Shown: positions 9,364 through 20,575, counted from the stretch's first letter. The stretch: 64,000 nucleotides of DNA from Flammeovirgaceae bacterium (GCA_016712035.1 JADJRT010000019.1:28797-92796); one strand, 5' to 3'. The notes: generated by a model from the letters alone, not told the origin. Made by a program: numbers and translations.

Positions 9364-11007
9364 TCAATCTACAATCTCCGTAATCGGTTGGCCTGTGCAA
9401 CCACTCGGAAATTTTATATTTAACAACACCGAAAGTGTTGGCGAGATATCGGTGATGGTATGAAATTGGGATGAACTTCCCTTTGGAATGCCAGCCCCGT
9501 AAAACAAAATCGGCACATGGGTATCATAGCTATAGCCCGAACCATGCGTAGCACCGGTTACTCCACCCCACGCGAACCAACCCGGCTCCAGCACAAAAGC
9601 AATATCGCCTGAACGTTTTGAATGAAATCCCCGAACAACCTTTCCACGAATGCCTACTTCATCGGAGTTTGCCTGGCGAAGTGTGGTAGCCGGAAACACC
9701 TGCGCAACTCCCTCTGTGTTAAGAAGAAATTTTGTGATCAGTTCGGTGGCCACAAATAAATCGATACCCGATGCCTTTGGGTCTCCCTCAAATGCCTGGT
9801 GATTAATATACACCTGTTCCGAAGTAAATTCTTCTACAATAGTTTTTCCTGGAAAATACTTTTGAAGATGTTCATTCAAACCCGTTTTCACCAAAATTGG
9901 TTTGAAATAACCCGCAGGAATATTATTGTCTATCATGTATTGGGGTACTTCAGCCACAGCATGATCGGCTGTTAAAAAAACAGTGTATAAACCCTTCCCT
10001 ACTTCTTTGTCAAGAAAATTAAATAAATCTTCAAGGGTTTTATCTAATCGCAGGTAGGTATCTTCTACTTCTATTGCGTTGGGGCCCATGGCATGACCAA
10101 TGATATCCGTACTTGAAAAGGAAACCGCCAGAAAATCAGTAACGCCATCTTTACCCATCCCCTCAGCCAATACCGCTGCTTTGGCGAAGTCCGCCACAAT
10201 GGTATTTCCCCAAGGCGTCATGTTTAATAAACTATAAACTCCCATTTTCTTTCTTAACTCGGTAAGGTTATAAGGAAATGTAGGCGTAGTTTTTCCACTC
10301 CACTTTCCTTCATAAGGCGTATCATCGGGTCCGGACTCTACGTATTGATTAATGGGCAGCAACGTATTCCACTCCTGATTAAGATACGTATCGGGTAATT
10401 TTCGAGCATTAAATTTTGCAACCCAATCGGGAAGTTGTTGTTTATAATATGTACTGGTGATCATCGCACCGGTTTTATTATCATACCAATAAGCGCCATC
10501 GGGCATGTGCCCACCGGGCAATACAGCTCCGCGATCTTTTATTGAAACCCCAATAACTTTTGCTTTTTTTTGCGTAGCCAGTTTTAACTCATCGGTTATG
10601 GTAGTTGACAATAACCGCATGGGTGATACCTGCCCACCCACATCGGTACCCACAGGCTTTTGTGTGCTGTCGCCTACACAGTTTACATCAATTTTAGTAC
10701 TACGATCATACCAATTGTTCGCTATAATACCATGGGTAGCGGGAGTTGTTCCTGTATAAATAGATGCATGACCGGGTCCAGTTTCGGTAGGCACATAATT
10801 GTAATGCGCATTTTTTAACATGAAGCCTTCCTTCATCAATCGTTTAAAACCTTGTTCACCAAACTTACTTTCAAACCGATAGAGATACTCCTGACGCATT
10901 TGATCAACTACTATACCTACTACCAGTTTAGGCTTTTGTTGCGCGAATACAGGCTGAAGTATGAACCCTAAAACAATAAAACTTATAATTTTTCTCATAA
11001 AAAACAT
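9364..11007 (-). CDS. PafA-type alkaline phosphatase
   Basis: This 547-aa secreted phosphomonoesterase belongs to the alkaline phosphatase superfamily and resembles the Ca/Zn-dependent PafA enzymes of Bacteroidota. A signal peptide ends near FAQQ (residue 23). The nucleophile is Thr76 in ETGPGHASIYTG. The PafA-specific Lys157 and Arg159 lie in SIKDRGAVLPGGH, and an Asn pair follows at ANNWY near residue 97. Metal ligands are visible in FSSTDIIGHAMG, FLTADHAVAE and GATHGSGYSYDTHVPI. The frame is intact. Initiation at the internal ATG of MRKIIS three codons on is equally possible. The likely role is release of phosphate from organic phosphate in the periplasm. Confidence 0.9.
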   Translation of the reverse strand: MFFMRKIISFIVLGFILQPVFAQQKPKLVVGIVVDQMRQEYLYRFESKFGEQGFKRLMKEGFMLKNAHYNYVPTETGPGHASIYTGTTPATHGIIANNWYDRSTKIDVNCVGDSTQKPVGTDVGGQVSPMRLLSTTITDELKLATQKKAKVIGVSIKDRGAVLPGGHMPDGAYWYDNKTGAMITSTYYKQQLPDWVAKFNARKLPDTYLNQEWNTLLPINQYVESGPDDTPYEGKWSGKTTPTFPYNLTELRKKMGVYSLLNMTPWGNTIVADFAKAAVLAEGMGKDGVTDFLAVSFSSTDIIGHAMGPNAIEVEDTYLRLDKTLEDLFNFLDKEVGKGLYTVFLTADHAVAEVPQYMIDNNIPAGYFKPILVKTGLNEHLQKYFPGKTIVEEFTSEQVYINHQAFEGDPKASGIDLFVATELITKFLLNTEGVAQVFPATTLRQANSDEVGIRGKVVRGFHSKRSGDIAFVLEPGWFAWGGVTGATHGSGYSYDTHVPILFYGAGIPKGSSSQFHTITDISPTLSVLLNIKFPSGCTGQPITEIVD

Positions 11008-11088
11008 TAATACTTAAAGTAAGACAATTCCCAAATAATAACCATTGCCGGTGAATGTGATCGGTGTATTAAATAATTAAAAGGTAAT

Positions 11089-13714
11089 CTAACGACTTGA
11101 ACAATAAATACGCTCATACTCATCTTCCTCGTACGCTTGCCTGCGAACCAATTTACCATCCTGATTATAATAAATAACTACATATATGTCTGCCTCTTCA
11201 ACCGTCTTCTCTGTAAAGTAAAAGGGTATCTCGGGTGTTCCCAGATTAGTTATTTCATGAAAGGTGGGTGGAATGATAAGTCCTTTCTTATTGCTGATAA
11301 CCCCATAGTAATTTTCGCGTTGTACGCGCACAATATTTTCCTCTAAACTCTTCCGGATCCAACTAAAATTTTTAATCCAATCGAGAATCACCTCTTCTGT
11401 TCGAAAGTTCAATAGCATCCACTGAATATTTTTTTTTACCCATATTATAGATTCGGCCCATGGAACCACCTCAACAAATTCAAATTCTGTTACGGGTTTC
11501 GTATCCCAACCAATAAGTCCATAAAACCCATCTTTAAATGCGATGAGATGTTCTTTATCAAGCATGGTAACATTTCGCTCATATATCGGCTTAATAAATT
11601 TTTGCGTATCCAAATCAAACAATCCAAAGTTTCGACTCCTCAATAATGAAATCTGTCCACTTGAATTAAGAATCATCGCGTCCATTTCAACAGGCACAAG
11701 TTCTTTTCCGTTTCGGGCAAGTAAACCCTTCTTACTTCCCTTGGCTGCCATAAAGAAATCGGATCGAATGGATTCCGTTAATTCAAAATCCGTGGTGAAT
11801 AAAATGTCGCCACTGGCTAGATTAAATACAGTACGCTTGTTTTTGTTTTCTGTATAAAAAAATTGAACGGAATCGCGGGAATTAATAAATATAATCTTTG
11901 AATCCGTTGATAAGTCGATAACTCTATTGGCCGACAAATGAATTTTTGTCTCAAGATTTGATTTTACAAAAGCTAAACTGCGGTCGAACCAAATGGTATC
12001 AGCTTGTTGGGCTGCCATTTTTTTTGCTGGAATATTATACAATTGCAGTTGTCCTTCTCTCTGTAATACCAACCAATCTCGATGGTAGTAAACCTGATGC
12101 CACGATTGATTTTCCAACTCAGGCGCCAGCCCCCGAACAATAGTTCCACTAGCTTGTTTTTCGAGCAAACCAAAAGATGTTTTGGTTAATGTATGGCGAT
12201 CTAAAGGAACACTGTATACAAGATCAGAAGTAATTATTCCTTCCAACGACCCATTTCTTACCAACAACATGCCTTTACTAAAAGCTACCACATCGTCAAA
12301 AACCAAATCATCATTTAACTCGACTCCATTGGCTAGCATGGCCAATTGATTAGCGGTGGCCAGTTTCTTTTTCCCGCTCTGGGCAAACACAATCACACCT
12401 TCAATCTCATTAACGTCATTCAGTCCGGTTAAAGGCAATAATCTTCCGGCCAGTGTTAATAGACTCCATGTATTCGCTCTGTTAGCCGCAATGAAATTAT
12501 TTCCTACTACTTTAAAATCATCATAGCAAGCGGAAATAATCAATGCCCCGACTTATGCATCAATTGCTTACACCCATACCGCTCAGCTATTAAAAATCCC
12601 CATCCAATGCTGGTTACTTCCGTGCCTGCATCCAAAAACTTAGCACCATTCCGGCTAAAGACTCCGGACTTAAAAATCAGAATATCATTCTTTACGGATC
12701 CACATTTATAGTCTTCTTCAATTTCTTCAAAACTGGGGGTAATACTTCTTCCCCATCCTGATCCATAAATCCATATAATCCATTCTTATAAAATGGAATC
12801 CAAAATTTAGAACCCAGACGTATTACCTGACGCAAAGAATCCGATTCAATTGAGGTAGGATTTTTTTCATCTGTTTCTTTAAAGAGATGATACATAATAT
12901 CCCGTGCATATTTGGCAAATTGCCCTTGCGGATATTCTTTCAGGTATTGAAAGAAAACCTCAGGTTCACCATTGGCTGTCGTTAATTCAAAAATTTCTTT
13001 TTGGGCTTCTTTTCTGTAAGGACTTGAAGGGTAGTTTTCAAAAAAAGTTTTAAAACTGCTCAATTTCTTGTCGTGGGTCTTGTCTTCAAACAATAATTTT
13101 TCATACCGCTCCTTTGCCTCCTGCGCACGATGCGATTGAGGATATTTCTTAAAATGTTCTGCATAGGCGGTGTACGTATTTAATTTTAAGGCATCCAGGA
13201 AGGCCGCCTCATCACGCAGTTCAACGGCATTACTTTGTTGTTTGGCACCAGGAAAAGAAAAAATAAATCGGTTATAGGAATCTTCGGTATTAAATCGTTT
13301 AGCAAGCTCAAAAGCCGCGCTATCAATTCGATCATGTTGATTTAGCAACAACAGACTATCAATCGGAAATCGGGCTACCCGTTCGCGATCGCGGGTATTT
13401 AACAATTCAAATAAGTTTTCGGATTTGAGAATATACGTATAGGAAGAATCAATCTGAAACTCTGGATTGCCGGCCGTGAGAAACCATAAAGACATAACAT
13501 AGTTGGCCTCCAGATTTGCTGTGTCTTTGCGCAATGATTTTTTGAGTGCGCTTAATGACCTTTCCCACTTTCCGGATTGAAGTCGGTTTAACGCGATCCG
13601 TTCGGTATTGAGTTGTGCTGCAAGTGGATTATAATGCAAAAACAAAGCGGCTATAAACAATAGCCTTACAGCTCTTAAAATAAAATTGCTGAGCTTAGAA
13701 ATCATCACCCTCAA
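11089..13714 (-). CDS. Secreted TPR-like and WG-repeat protein (two frameshifts)
   Basis: About 870 aa when joined. A signal peptide (LLFIAALFLHYNPLAAQ) is followed by helical units such as AYAEHFKKYPQSHRAQEAKERYEKL and TFFENYPSSPYRKEAQKEIFEL, which resemble the TPR units of Tol-Pal/BamD-like proteins. After about residue 315 come WG-type beta repeats (YKNGLYGFMDQDGEEVLPP, AFKDGFYGLIGWDTKP, NYYGVISNKKGLIIPPT). Indels near 12,720 and 12,548 split the frame; the joining stretch reads EIEEDYKCGSVKNDILIF up to KQLMHKSG. Function is unknown; such proteins are probably periplasmic scaffolds. The esterase gene upstream has the same orientation. Confidence 0.75.
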
Positions 13715-13814
13715 GGTAACACAAAAACCATATAGCCAATCCCTTCATCATCGCAATCTCAACCACCCAAAACCGTGCCTATAGGCAAAACGAAGGGAAA
13801 CGAATTGTATTCTC

Positions 13815-14675
13815 TTAATATTGATGAAAAGCTTCAGAGACAAAAGTTAGAACTGTTGGCAAAGCTGTACGCCAATAAGTCCAGGAGTGTGCACCATCAC
13901 GAACACGGAACTCATGCGGAATCTCCTTCTTCTTCATAGCAATATGAACAAGTGCGTTTCCCTCATATAAAAAATCATCATCACCGCAATCAATATACCA
14001 ACGAACCGCCTTTTTGTTGTCGTCTTTTATGTCGTTTATCAAGTTAATTGCATTATGTTTTTTGAAATAGGCTTCTATCTCTGCCTCTGTTCCTTTCTGG
14101 TTGTTTCGTTCCATTCCGGCTTTCATATCAGCCAGTGTAAGCGGACCAATGTAGGCGCTTAGTGGACAAGCCGAAGAAAATAATTCCGGGTGATGCAAGG
14201 CATACATACATGAACCTCCGCCACCCATAGAGAGGCCTGCAACGGCCCGAGATCTCTTTTCTTTTTTTATTCTGTATTTATTTTCAATAAAAGGCATAAA
14301 CTCATCGAAAAAGAAATCTTCATAACGCCAATCATTTTTCAAATCATTAAAATATCCACGCTGGCCTGTATTTGCATCGGGCATTACGATTATCATGGGC
14401 GTAGCCGTGCCTTCATTAATCGATTTATCAGTAATGTGGAGTACTTCACCAAATTGCACCCAACCCGTTTGATCATCACCAGCCCCATGAAGTAAATAAA
14501 GGACTGGATAACTTCGTTGGGAAGTTTCATAATCGGGCGGAAGATAAACCGCATATTTCCGATCGCCTTTTAGGATTTTACTGGGCAATGATAAATTATC
14601 ATAGACTTTGCCTGTTTGGGCATACACGGCAGCAGAAAACAGGAATACAGAAAGTAATACAACAAGCTTTTTCAT
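13815..14675 (-). CDS. Secreted alpha/beta-hydrolase esterase, CE1/esterase D-like
   Basis: This 286-aa protein has a signal peptide ending at VYAQ (residue 20). It has the esterase fold of the carbohydrate esterase CE1/feruloyl esterase type: YLPPDYE, PVLYLLHGAGDDQTGW (oxyanion-hole HG), the nucleophile Ser149 in GLSMGGGGS, an acid in CGDDDFLYEG and the catalytic His in DGAHSWTYW. Likely substrates are acyl esters on plant or algal polysaccharides, but this is inference. The frame is intact. It is transcribed away from truA; the 106-bp gap should hold both promoters. Confidence 0.85.
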   Translation of the reverse strand: MKKLVVLLSVFLFSAAVYAQTGKVYDNLSLPSKILKGDRKYAVYLPPDYETSQRSYPVLYLLHGAGDDQTGWVQFGEVLHITDKSINEGTATPMIIVMPDANTGQRGYFNDLKNDWRYEDFFFDEFMPFIENKYRIKKEKRSRAVAGLSMGGGGSCMYALHHPELFSSACPLSAYIGPLTLADMKAGMERNNQKGTEAEIEAYFKKHNAINLINDIKDDNKKAVRWYIDCGDDDFLYEGNALVHIAMKKKEIPHEFRVRDGAHSWTYWRTALPTVLTFVSEAFHQY

Positions 14676-14781
14676 ATAAGGCGATTAATAAGCTACTAAA
14701 ATCACAAATAATACATAACGGAACAAATAGTACTAATTTTACTGCCGAAAAACACCTGTCCGCCACGCTAATTCTAAAAAT

Positions 14782-15586
14782 TTGAGATACTTTTTTCACA
14801 TGGGTTTTGACGGTCATCGATATCGCGGCTGGCAGCGGCAAGCACAAGTAAATAGTGTGCAACAGGTAATGGAGACCGTTTTAAGTGAAATGCTGAAAGA
14901 ACCGGTAACCGTTATGGGATGTGGCCGTACCGATGCGCAAGTGCACGCCAGTCAATTCTTTTTTCATCTGGACATTAAAAATACCTGGGACTATGATTTG
15001 CTTTTTCGATTGAACAAGATGTTGCCCGATGACATTGCCATTTATGAGATCATTCCCGTAGAAGAAAATCAGCATGCACGCTTCGATGCAATACAAAAGA
15101 AGATATGATTATTTCATTCACACTTATAAGGACCCACACCTTAACAGTATCAGCACCTGGTATCCCGAAAGGAATTTAAACTTAGAATTGATGAAGAAAG
15201 CCGTTGATCTTCTTACCAAATACGATGATTTTCGTGCGTTCTGTAAATCGCCCGATACCTACCTGCATACTATCTGTAAAGTGAGTTCGGCTACCTTGTT
15301 TACCGATGCGCATGGCGACCGGATTCGGTTTCAAATTTCAGCTGATCGTTTTTTAGGTCGCATGATCCGCCTCATCGTTGGCAAACTGATTAAACTGGGA
15401 AAAGGAGAACTTAGTCTCGAAGAATTTGAGCGTTACCTGATTATCAAACAACCTCCGGTACTTCTGGAGGTAGCTCATCCACAAGGTTTGTTTCTTTCAA
15501 AAGTTACATATCCGTATCTAGATGTTCCAACGCGAACGACACATTCTGCGATTGGCGATCCGGAAGATCATTGGCAGCCTGTGTAA
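14782..15586 (+). CDS. truA: TruA, tRNA pseudouridine(38-40) synthase (one frameshift, TTG start)
   Basis: This enzyme converts uridines 38-40 in the anticodon stem of tRNAs to pseudouridine. Motifs are FDGHRYRGWQRQ, VMGCGRTDAQVHAS with the catalytic Asp, ARFDA, and the C-terminal FRAFCKSP and FLGRMIRLIVGKLIKLGKG. The frame breaks near 15,100, where ARFDA should continue to KRRYDYFIH; an indel in an A-rich run is likely. The only upstream start in frame before a stop is TTG at 14,782, which keeps the first beta strand RYFFHMGF; the next ATG at 14,800 would cut it. The total of about 268 aa is normal. It ends 2 nt from the convergent DUF4421 gene. Confidence 0.9.
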
Positions 15587-15588
15587 TA

Positions 15589-16596
15589 CTATTTAGGAAT
15601 ATAATCTTTCGCGCGTTTCTTTAAGATGCCTACTTCGCGAAAGCGATATCCTACCAATAATTTAAAGGTATAATTTCCGTTGTTAAATCGAATATCATCG
15701 AATCGAATGTTTCTGGACTGAGTGATAAAACTCATCCCACCAAAAATCCGATCACCATTATAACCAAGGGCAAGGCGAATATCGGCAAATGTATTAATGG
15801 AAATATCATATTGCTCGGCTCCATCCCTTCCGGTGTCCATCAGCCAATAATGGGCGGGGCCCAAAGAAACCACACCATTAAGAAAAAAAGATTTATAGAT
15901 CAAACTATATGCATAGCCCGGTGCTACACTAAGTGCAGTATATCGAAATTGTCGAAAGGCGGGTGAGGCCGTTGGATCTGAAGTAAGAATAGAAGAATCC
16001 GCCTGAAGTTGAAACGTATTAAGGGTACCTGAAATAATGAATGATCCCGCACTTTTTAATTGGCGTTCTGAATAATTATAGGCTGCCTTTAGCGAGAATT
16101 TATTTCTATTAACCGCGTAGACGACATTCATACCTGTGTTGCGCAATTCTATATCCGACCGCTTAATGTAGGCATCTGATAATGAAGTTCCTGGATTCGG
16201 GTTTGGAACGTAAAACCCCGAGTATTTCTGGCTATATAAATCAACGCCCCAATTTTTGCCAAGAAAGTTCGCCTGAAGATCGCGAACATCGGATGCCCCA
16301 TACGTATTGGTACTCCGCTCGTCAATAGGTACGGCAAAAGTAAACTCAACGGCAACCTCAAATAAATACATACCCAGCCCCGCGTTGAAAGAACTATTCG
16401 GCTTATAACTCAACTTCTCATTTAGATCTGATTGATTATCTACCTCAAAGGAAAGCTGACGCTTTTTCAATACCGGCCACAGAAAAAACTTATCCGGAAA
16501 TGACTGAACATACTGTGCACGTACTGAATCCGTTTGAGCTTGTAGCTTTGGAAGGCAAATGAAACAAACAATCCATACGGCTATAACCCGAATCAT
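15589..16596 (-). CDS. DUF4421 family protein, probable outer-membrane beta barrel
   Basis: 335 aa with a signal peptide ending at LQAQ. The first part (SFPDKFFLWPVLKKRQLSFE, LSYKPNSSFNAGLGMYLFEV) matches the DUF4421 pattern as I recall it. The rest alternates aromatic and polar residues in many predicted strands and ends RFREVGILKKRAKDYIPK. Family members are thought to be outer-membrane proteins without known function. The frame is intact. The start is 12 nt after the hslU stop, so it is probably the last gene of a lon-hslU transcript. Confidence 0.7.
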   Translation of the reverse strand: MIRVIAVWIVCFICLPKLQAQTDSVRAQYVQSFPDKFFLWPVLKKRQLSFEVDNQSDLNEKLSYKPNSSFNAGLGMYLFEVAVEFTFAVPIDERSTNTYGASDVRDLQANFLGKNWGVDLYSQKYSGFYVPNPNPGTSLSDAYIKRSDIELRNTGMNVVYAVNRNKFSLKAAYNYSERQLKSAGSFIISGTLNTFQLQADSSILTSDPTASPAFRQFRYTALSVAPGYAYSLIYKSFFLNGVVSLGPAHYWLMDTGRDGAEQYDISINTFADIRLALGYNGDRIFGGMSFITQSRNIRFDDIRFNNGNYTFKLLVGYRFREVGILKKRAKDYIPK

Positions 16597-16608
16597 GGAC
16601 TACAAAAT

Positions 16609-17991
16609 TTATTCGCTCAGATCTTTGTTGGCCACCAAGCCCTTCAGCTTTCCTATCACCATGTCGCGGGTAATCTGGATTTGAGAGTCTGGAAATATCT
16701 TATCAGGAACATCAAATAAAAATTCGTTCAACAGACGACTCATCACAGTTTGTAATCTGCGCGCACCAATGTTCTCCATCTCCAGATTAAACTCAAAAGC
16801 AGTTTTGGCGATTTCATCGATAGCTTCCTCATCAAAGGAAACGGTAACTCCTTCCGCATCAAAGAGCGCCTGATATTGTTTCGTTAACGCATTTTTTGGC
16901 TCTTTCAGAATGCGCACAAAATCTTCTCTTGTGAGATTTGTTAATTCCACGCGAATTGGAAATCGACCTTGCAATTCGGGTATAAGATCAGATGGCTTAG
17001 AAATATGGAATGCTCCGGCCGCTACAAACAAAACATGATCCGTTTTAATTACGCCATACTTGGTATTCACTGTACTCCCTTCTACGATAGGGAGAAGATC
17101 GCGTTGTACACCTTCGCGGCTAACATCGGGGCCACCCTTCTTCCCGGTGCCCGAGGCGATTTTATCAATTTCATCGATAAAAATAATCCCTGCATTCTCA
17201 GCCTTCCTGATCGCCTCTTCCTTAACCTCATCCATGTCAATGAGTTTGGCGGCTTCTTCTTCCAATAAAAATTTACGCGCCTCGCCCACCGTTACTTTTC
17301 TCTTCTTGGCTTTCTTGGGCATCATACCGCTTAACATCTCCTGAAGGTTCATCATCGAAACTTCATCCATCATGCCCGCACCAATCATACCCACACCTGG
17401 GCCACTGTTCTGTTTCACATGAATTTCAATCTTACGGTCCTCCAGTTCCCCGTTCTTTATTTTCTCACGAAATAAATTACGGGTGCGCTCATTTAACTCA
17501 ATATCTGAAGTGGGGGTACCATTCGTTTCTTCCGTTGTAACAGGAAAGCCAGCAGTCTTTGATCGCATGGGGGGTATCAACGCATCGAGAATAATTTCTT
17601 CTACCGCCAAAGCCGCCTTCTCCTGAACTTCTTCTTTCTTATGCGCCTTCACCATATTCACCGACTGCTCAACCAGATCGCGTACCATACTCTCTACATC
17701 GCGACCCACATAACCAACTTCCGTAAATTTTGAAGCTTCCACTTTTACAAACGGAGCATCTGCAATTTTCGCCAGCCTGCGCGCGATTTCAGTTTTACCA
17801 ACGCCCGTTGCACCAATCATCAAAATATTATTTGGCACAATTTCATCTTGAATGTCTGAAGTAACATTCATTCTCCGCCATCGGTTACGCAACGCAATAG
17901 CTACATTGCGTTTTGCTTCGTGCTGGCCAATGATATATTTATCCAGTTCCTTTACAATTTGTTGTGGAGTAAGAAAAGTTGCTGATAGCAT
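16609..17991 (-). CDS. hslU: HslU, ATPase subunit of the HslUV protease
   Basis: 460 aa, intact. This AAA+ unfoldase feeds substrates to the HslV peptidase. It begins with TPQQIVKELDKYIIGQHEAK, then Walker A GATGVGKTE at residues 60-68, KFTEVGYVGRDVESMVRDLVE, Walker B IIFIDEIDKI, and sensor and GYVG pore motifs typical of HslU. The C-terminal tail that docks into HslV is present (LKGLVANKDLSE). No hslV is adjacent, so the peptidase must be encoded elsewhere. It starts 20 nt after the lon stop, linking two ATP-dependent proteases in one likely transcript. Confidence 0.93.
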   Translation of the reverse strand: MLSATFLTPQQIVKELDKYIIGQHEAKRNVAIALRNRWRRMNVTSDIQDEIVPNNILMIGATGVGKTEIARRLAKIADAPFVKVEASKFTEVGYVGRDVESMVRDLVEQSVNMVKAHKKEEVQEKAALAVEEIILDALIPPMRSKTAGFPVTTEETNGTPTSDIELNERTRNLFREKIKNGELEDRKIEIHVKQNSGPGVGMIGAGMMDEVSMMNLQEMLSGMMPKKAKKRKVTVGEARKFLLEEEAAKLIDMDEVKEEAIRKAENAGIIFIDEIDKIASGTGKKGGPDVSREGVQRDLLPIVEGSTVNTKYGVIKTDHVLFVAAGAFHISKPSDLIPELQGRFPIRVELTNLTREDFVRILKEPKNALTKQYQALFDAEGVTVSFDEEAIDEIAKTAFEFNLEMENIGARRLQTVMSRLLNEFLFDVPDKIFPDSQIQITRDMVIGKLKGLVANKDLSE

Positions 17992-18010
17992 GTTTACTGC
18001 TTAAATGAAT

Positions 18011-20476
18011 TTAAAGTTTTTCTGATTTTATCTCTGTCAAATTAAAAGTAACCGGTTTAACTACTTTCTCTTTAAGCAAAGCAATTTTTAGCACGTCTTC
18101 CACCGAAACAACATAATGGAATTTAAGGCCTTTGATATAGGTCTTTTCAATTTCGAGAATATCTCTTTTGTTTCGTTCGCTCAGGATTATCTCTTTGATG
18201 CCACTGCGCTTGGCGGCTAATATTTTTTCTTTAATACCGCCAACAGGTAACACTTTACCACGCAAAGTGATCTCTCCCGTCATAGCCAGCTTATCTTTTA
18301 CTTTCCGCTGCGTATAGATAGATGCCAACGAAGTAAGCATGGTTATGCCCGCAGAAGGCCCATCCTTCGGTACGGCTCCCGCAGGAACGTGAATATGCAA
18401 ATCATATTGTTGAAAAACCCGCTGATCAATACTCAATGAATGTGCATTGGATTTTAAATACGATAAAGCTGCTACTGCAGACTCCTTCATCACATCACCC
18501 AACTGACCCGATATGGTTAGCGCCCCTTTGCCAGGGTTTAAGCTCGATTCAACAAAGAGTATATCTCCGCCCACTTGTGTCCACGCTAAACCAGTTACTA
18601 CACCAGCAATATCATTACCCTGATAAAGTTCTTCATCAAAGATTTCGGCACCCAACACTTTCACCACCAAAGCAGGAGTAATTTCCTTTTCAAATTTTTC
18701 CTCCATCGCTACCGACTTGGCTACGCTACGAACAACAGAACCAATTCTTCGTTCCAGATTACGCACCCCTGACTCGCGCGTGTAGCTCTCTATAATTTTA
18801 AGAATTGCTTCCTTCTTGAATTTTACCTGCGATGTCTTCAGGCCATGTTCCTTTAATTGCTTGGGAACCAAATGGCGAACGGCAATCATCAGTTTTTCTT
18901 CCACCGTGTAACCCGTTAACTCAATGATCTCCATCCGATCGCGCAAAGCCGGATGAATTGTATCTAACGAATTCGCGGTTGCAATAAATAATACTTTCGA
19001 GAGATCGTATTCAGCCTCCAGGTAATTATCACCAAACGTATTATTTTGTTCTGGGTCCAACACTTCTAATAGTGCTGAAGAAGGATCACCACGAAAATCC
19101 GACCTTACCTTGTCAATCTCATCTAAAATAAAAACCGGGTTTGATGACTTGGCTTTTTTTATGTTCATCAAAATTTTTCCAGGCATAGCGCCTACATACG
19201 TTTTACGATGACCGCGGATTTCTGCTTCATCATGCACGCCACCCAACGACATGCGAATATAATTTCTTTGCAAAGATTTTGCGATAGATTTGCCTAACGA
19301 TGTTTTACCAACACCCGGAGGACCGTACAAGCAAAGGATCGGTCCTTTCATATCCTGGTTAAGTTTTAGCACGGCTAAATATTCAAGAATCCGCACTTTT
19401 ACTTTCTCTAAACCGAAATGATCTTTGTCAAGAATTTTCCGCGCACGCTTCAGATCAAAATCATCCACGGTATATTCTTCCCATGGCAAATCGAGCATAA
19501 ACTCCACATAATTCATAGCAACAGGAAACTCAGCTGCCTGTGCATTTACACGCATTAATTTATCTAACTCTTTACTAAAATGATCTGCTACTGCCTTACT
19601 CCACTTTTTCTCTGAACCACGCTTCCTCAATTTTTCTATTTCCTTGTCGGGGCCATCATACCCCAATTCATCCTGAAGCACTCTTATCTGCTGACGCAAA
19701 AAATAATCGCGCTGTTGTTGATCAATATCCGTATGTACCTTCTTTTGGATTTCATGCTTGATCTCCAACATCTGGATTTCCTTCAGCATGTATTGCAACA
19801 ACAAAGTTCCGCGATCAATAATATTATTGGTTTCGAGAATCTTTTGCTTTTCAGAAACATCCACATTCAGGTTGGAAGATAAAAAGTGAATCAGAAAACC
19901 TGTGCTTTGAATATTGTCGAGTGCCACTTGCGCCTCTTGTGGAATCTCCGGATTTAATTTCAGGATTTTAAGGGCGGCATCCCGTAAGGATTGAACCAGT
20001 GCCTTCACTTCTTTGCTTTCCAGATCAAGTACGGGTTCTGTTTGCAAATCTATTTTTGCCGTGATGAAGGGTTCGTCTTGTAAAAATTCACGAATTTGAA
20101 AACGATTCTTTCCCTGAATAATGATCGTGGTATTACCATCGGGCAACACCAACATTTTAATAATACGTGCTACGGTACCAAAACGGTACAGGTCATCCAA
20201 GCCCGGTTCTTCAGCCTGTTTATTCTTTTGAGCAATAACGCCAATAATACGATTGCTTTGATACGATTGCTTAATCAACCGGATCGACTTTTGGCGCGTA
20301 ACCGTAATGGGAATAACAACACCGGGGAATAGTACTGTATTTTTAATGGGGAGGATTGAAAACTCTTCCGGTAAATCTTCGGGTTTTAGATCAGACTCTT
20401 GTTCCGGATTTATTAATTGAATCAGTTCTTCCGAATCTTCCTGAACCATGGGTGTAATTGCAAGTGATTTAAACAT
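18011..20476 (-). CDS. lon: Lon, ATP-dependent serine protease
   Basis: About 821 aa, intact. A LonA-type cytoplasmic quality-control protease. The order is an N-terminal substrate-binding domain (FSILPIKNTVLFPGVVIPI), a helical region (DYFLRQQIRVLQDELG), the AAA+ module with Walker A GPPGVGKTS and Walker B VFILDEIDK, and the protease domain. The catalytic Ser is in KDGPSAGITML and the Lys in GGIKEKILAAKRSG. I place the start at the ATG at 20,476 (MFKSLAITPMVQED); the longer frame to 20,551 adds 25 residues with no family resemblance. hslU follows after 20 nt. Confidence 0.93.
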   Translation of the reverse strand: MFKSLAITPMVQEDSEELIQLINPEQESDLKPEDLPEEFSILPIKNTVLFPGVVIPITVTRQKSIRLIKQSYQSNRIIGVIAQKNKQAEEPGLDDLYRFGTVARIIKMLVLPDGNTTIIIQGKNRFQIREFLQDEPFITAKIDLQTEPVLDLESKEVKALVQSLRDAALKILKLNPEIPQEAQVALDNIQSTGFLIHFLSSNLNVDVSEKQKILETNNIIDRGTLLLQYMLKEIQMLEIKHEIQKKVHTDIDQQQRDYFLRQQIRVLQDELGYDGPDKEIEKLRKRGSEKKWSKAVADHFSKELDKLMRVNAQAAEFPVAMNYVEFMLDLPWEEYTVDDFDLKRARKILDKDHFGLEKVKVRILEYLAVLKLNQDMKGPILCLYGPPGVGKTSLGKSIAKSLQRNYIRMSLGGVHDEAEIRGHRKTYVGAMPGKILMNIKKAKSSNPVFILDEIDKVRSDFRGDPSSALLEVLDPEQNNTFGDNYLEAEYDLSKVLFIATANSLDTIHPALRDRMEIIELTGYTVEEKLMIAVRHLVPKQLKEHGLKTSQVKFKKEAILKIIESYTRESGVRNLERRIGSVVRSVAKSVAMEEKFEKEITPALVVKVLGAEIFDEELYQGNDIAGVVTGLAWTQVGGDILFVESSLNPGKGALTISGQLGDVMKESAVAALSYLKSNAHSLSIDQRVFQQYDLHIHVPAGAVPKDGPSAGITMLTSLASIYTQRKVKDKLAMTGEITLRGKVLPVGGIKEKILAAKRSGIKEIILSERNKRDILEIEKTYIKGLKFHYVVSVEDVLKIALLKEKVVKPVTFNLTEIKSEKL

Positions 20477-20575
20477 AATAGAGGTGCCAATTTGACACAA
20501 AAAAAGGGTGTCTGCAATGATTATTTGATGTGCGCCTAATGGGTCAATCAATATGCCAGTGTTTTGGTAATCAGG

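Noticed and set aside
14599..14862. 87-codon minus-strand frame between the esterase and truA
   Set aside because: Overlaps both starts and would cover the shared promoter region; composition unlike a protein.
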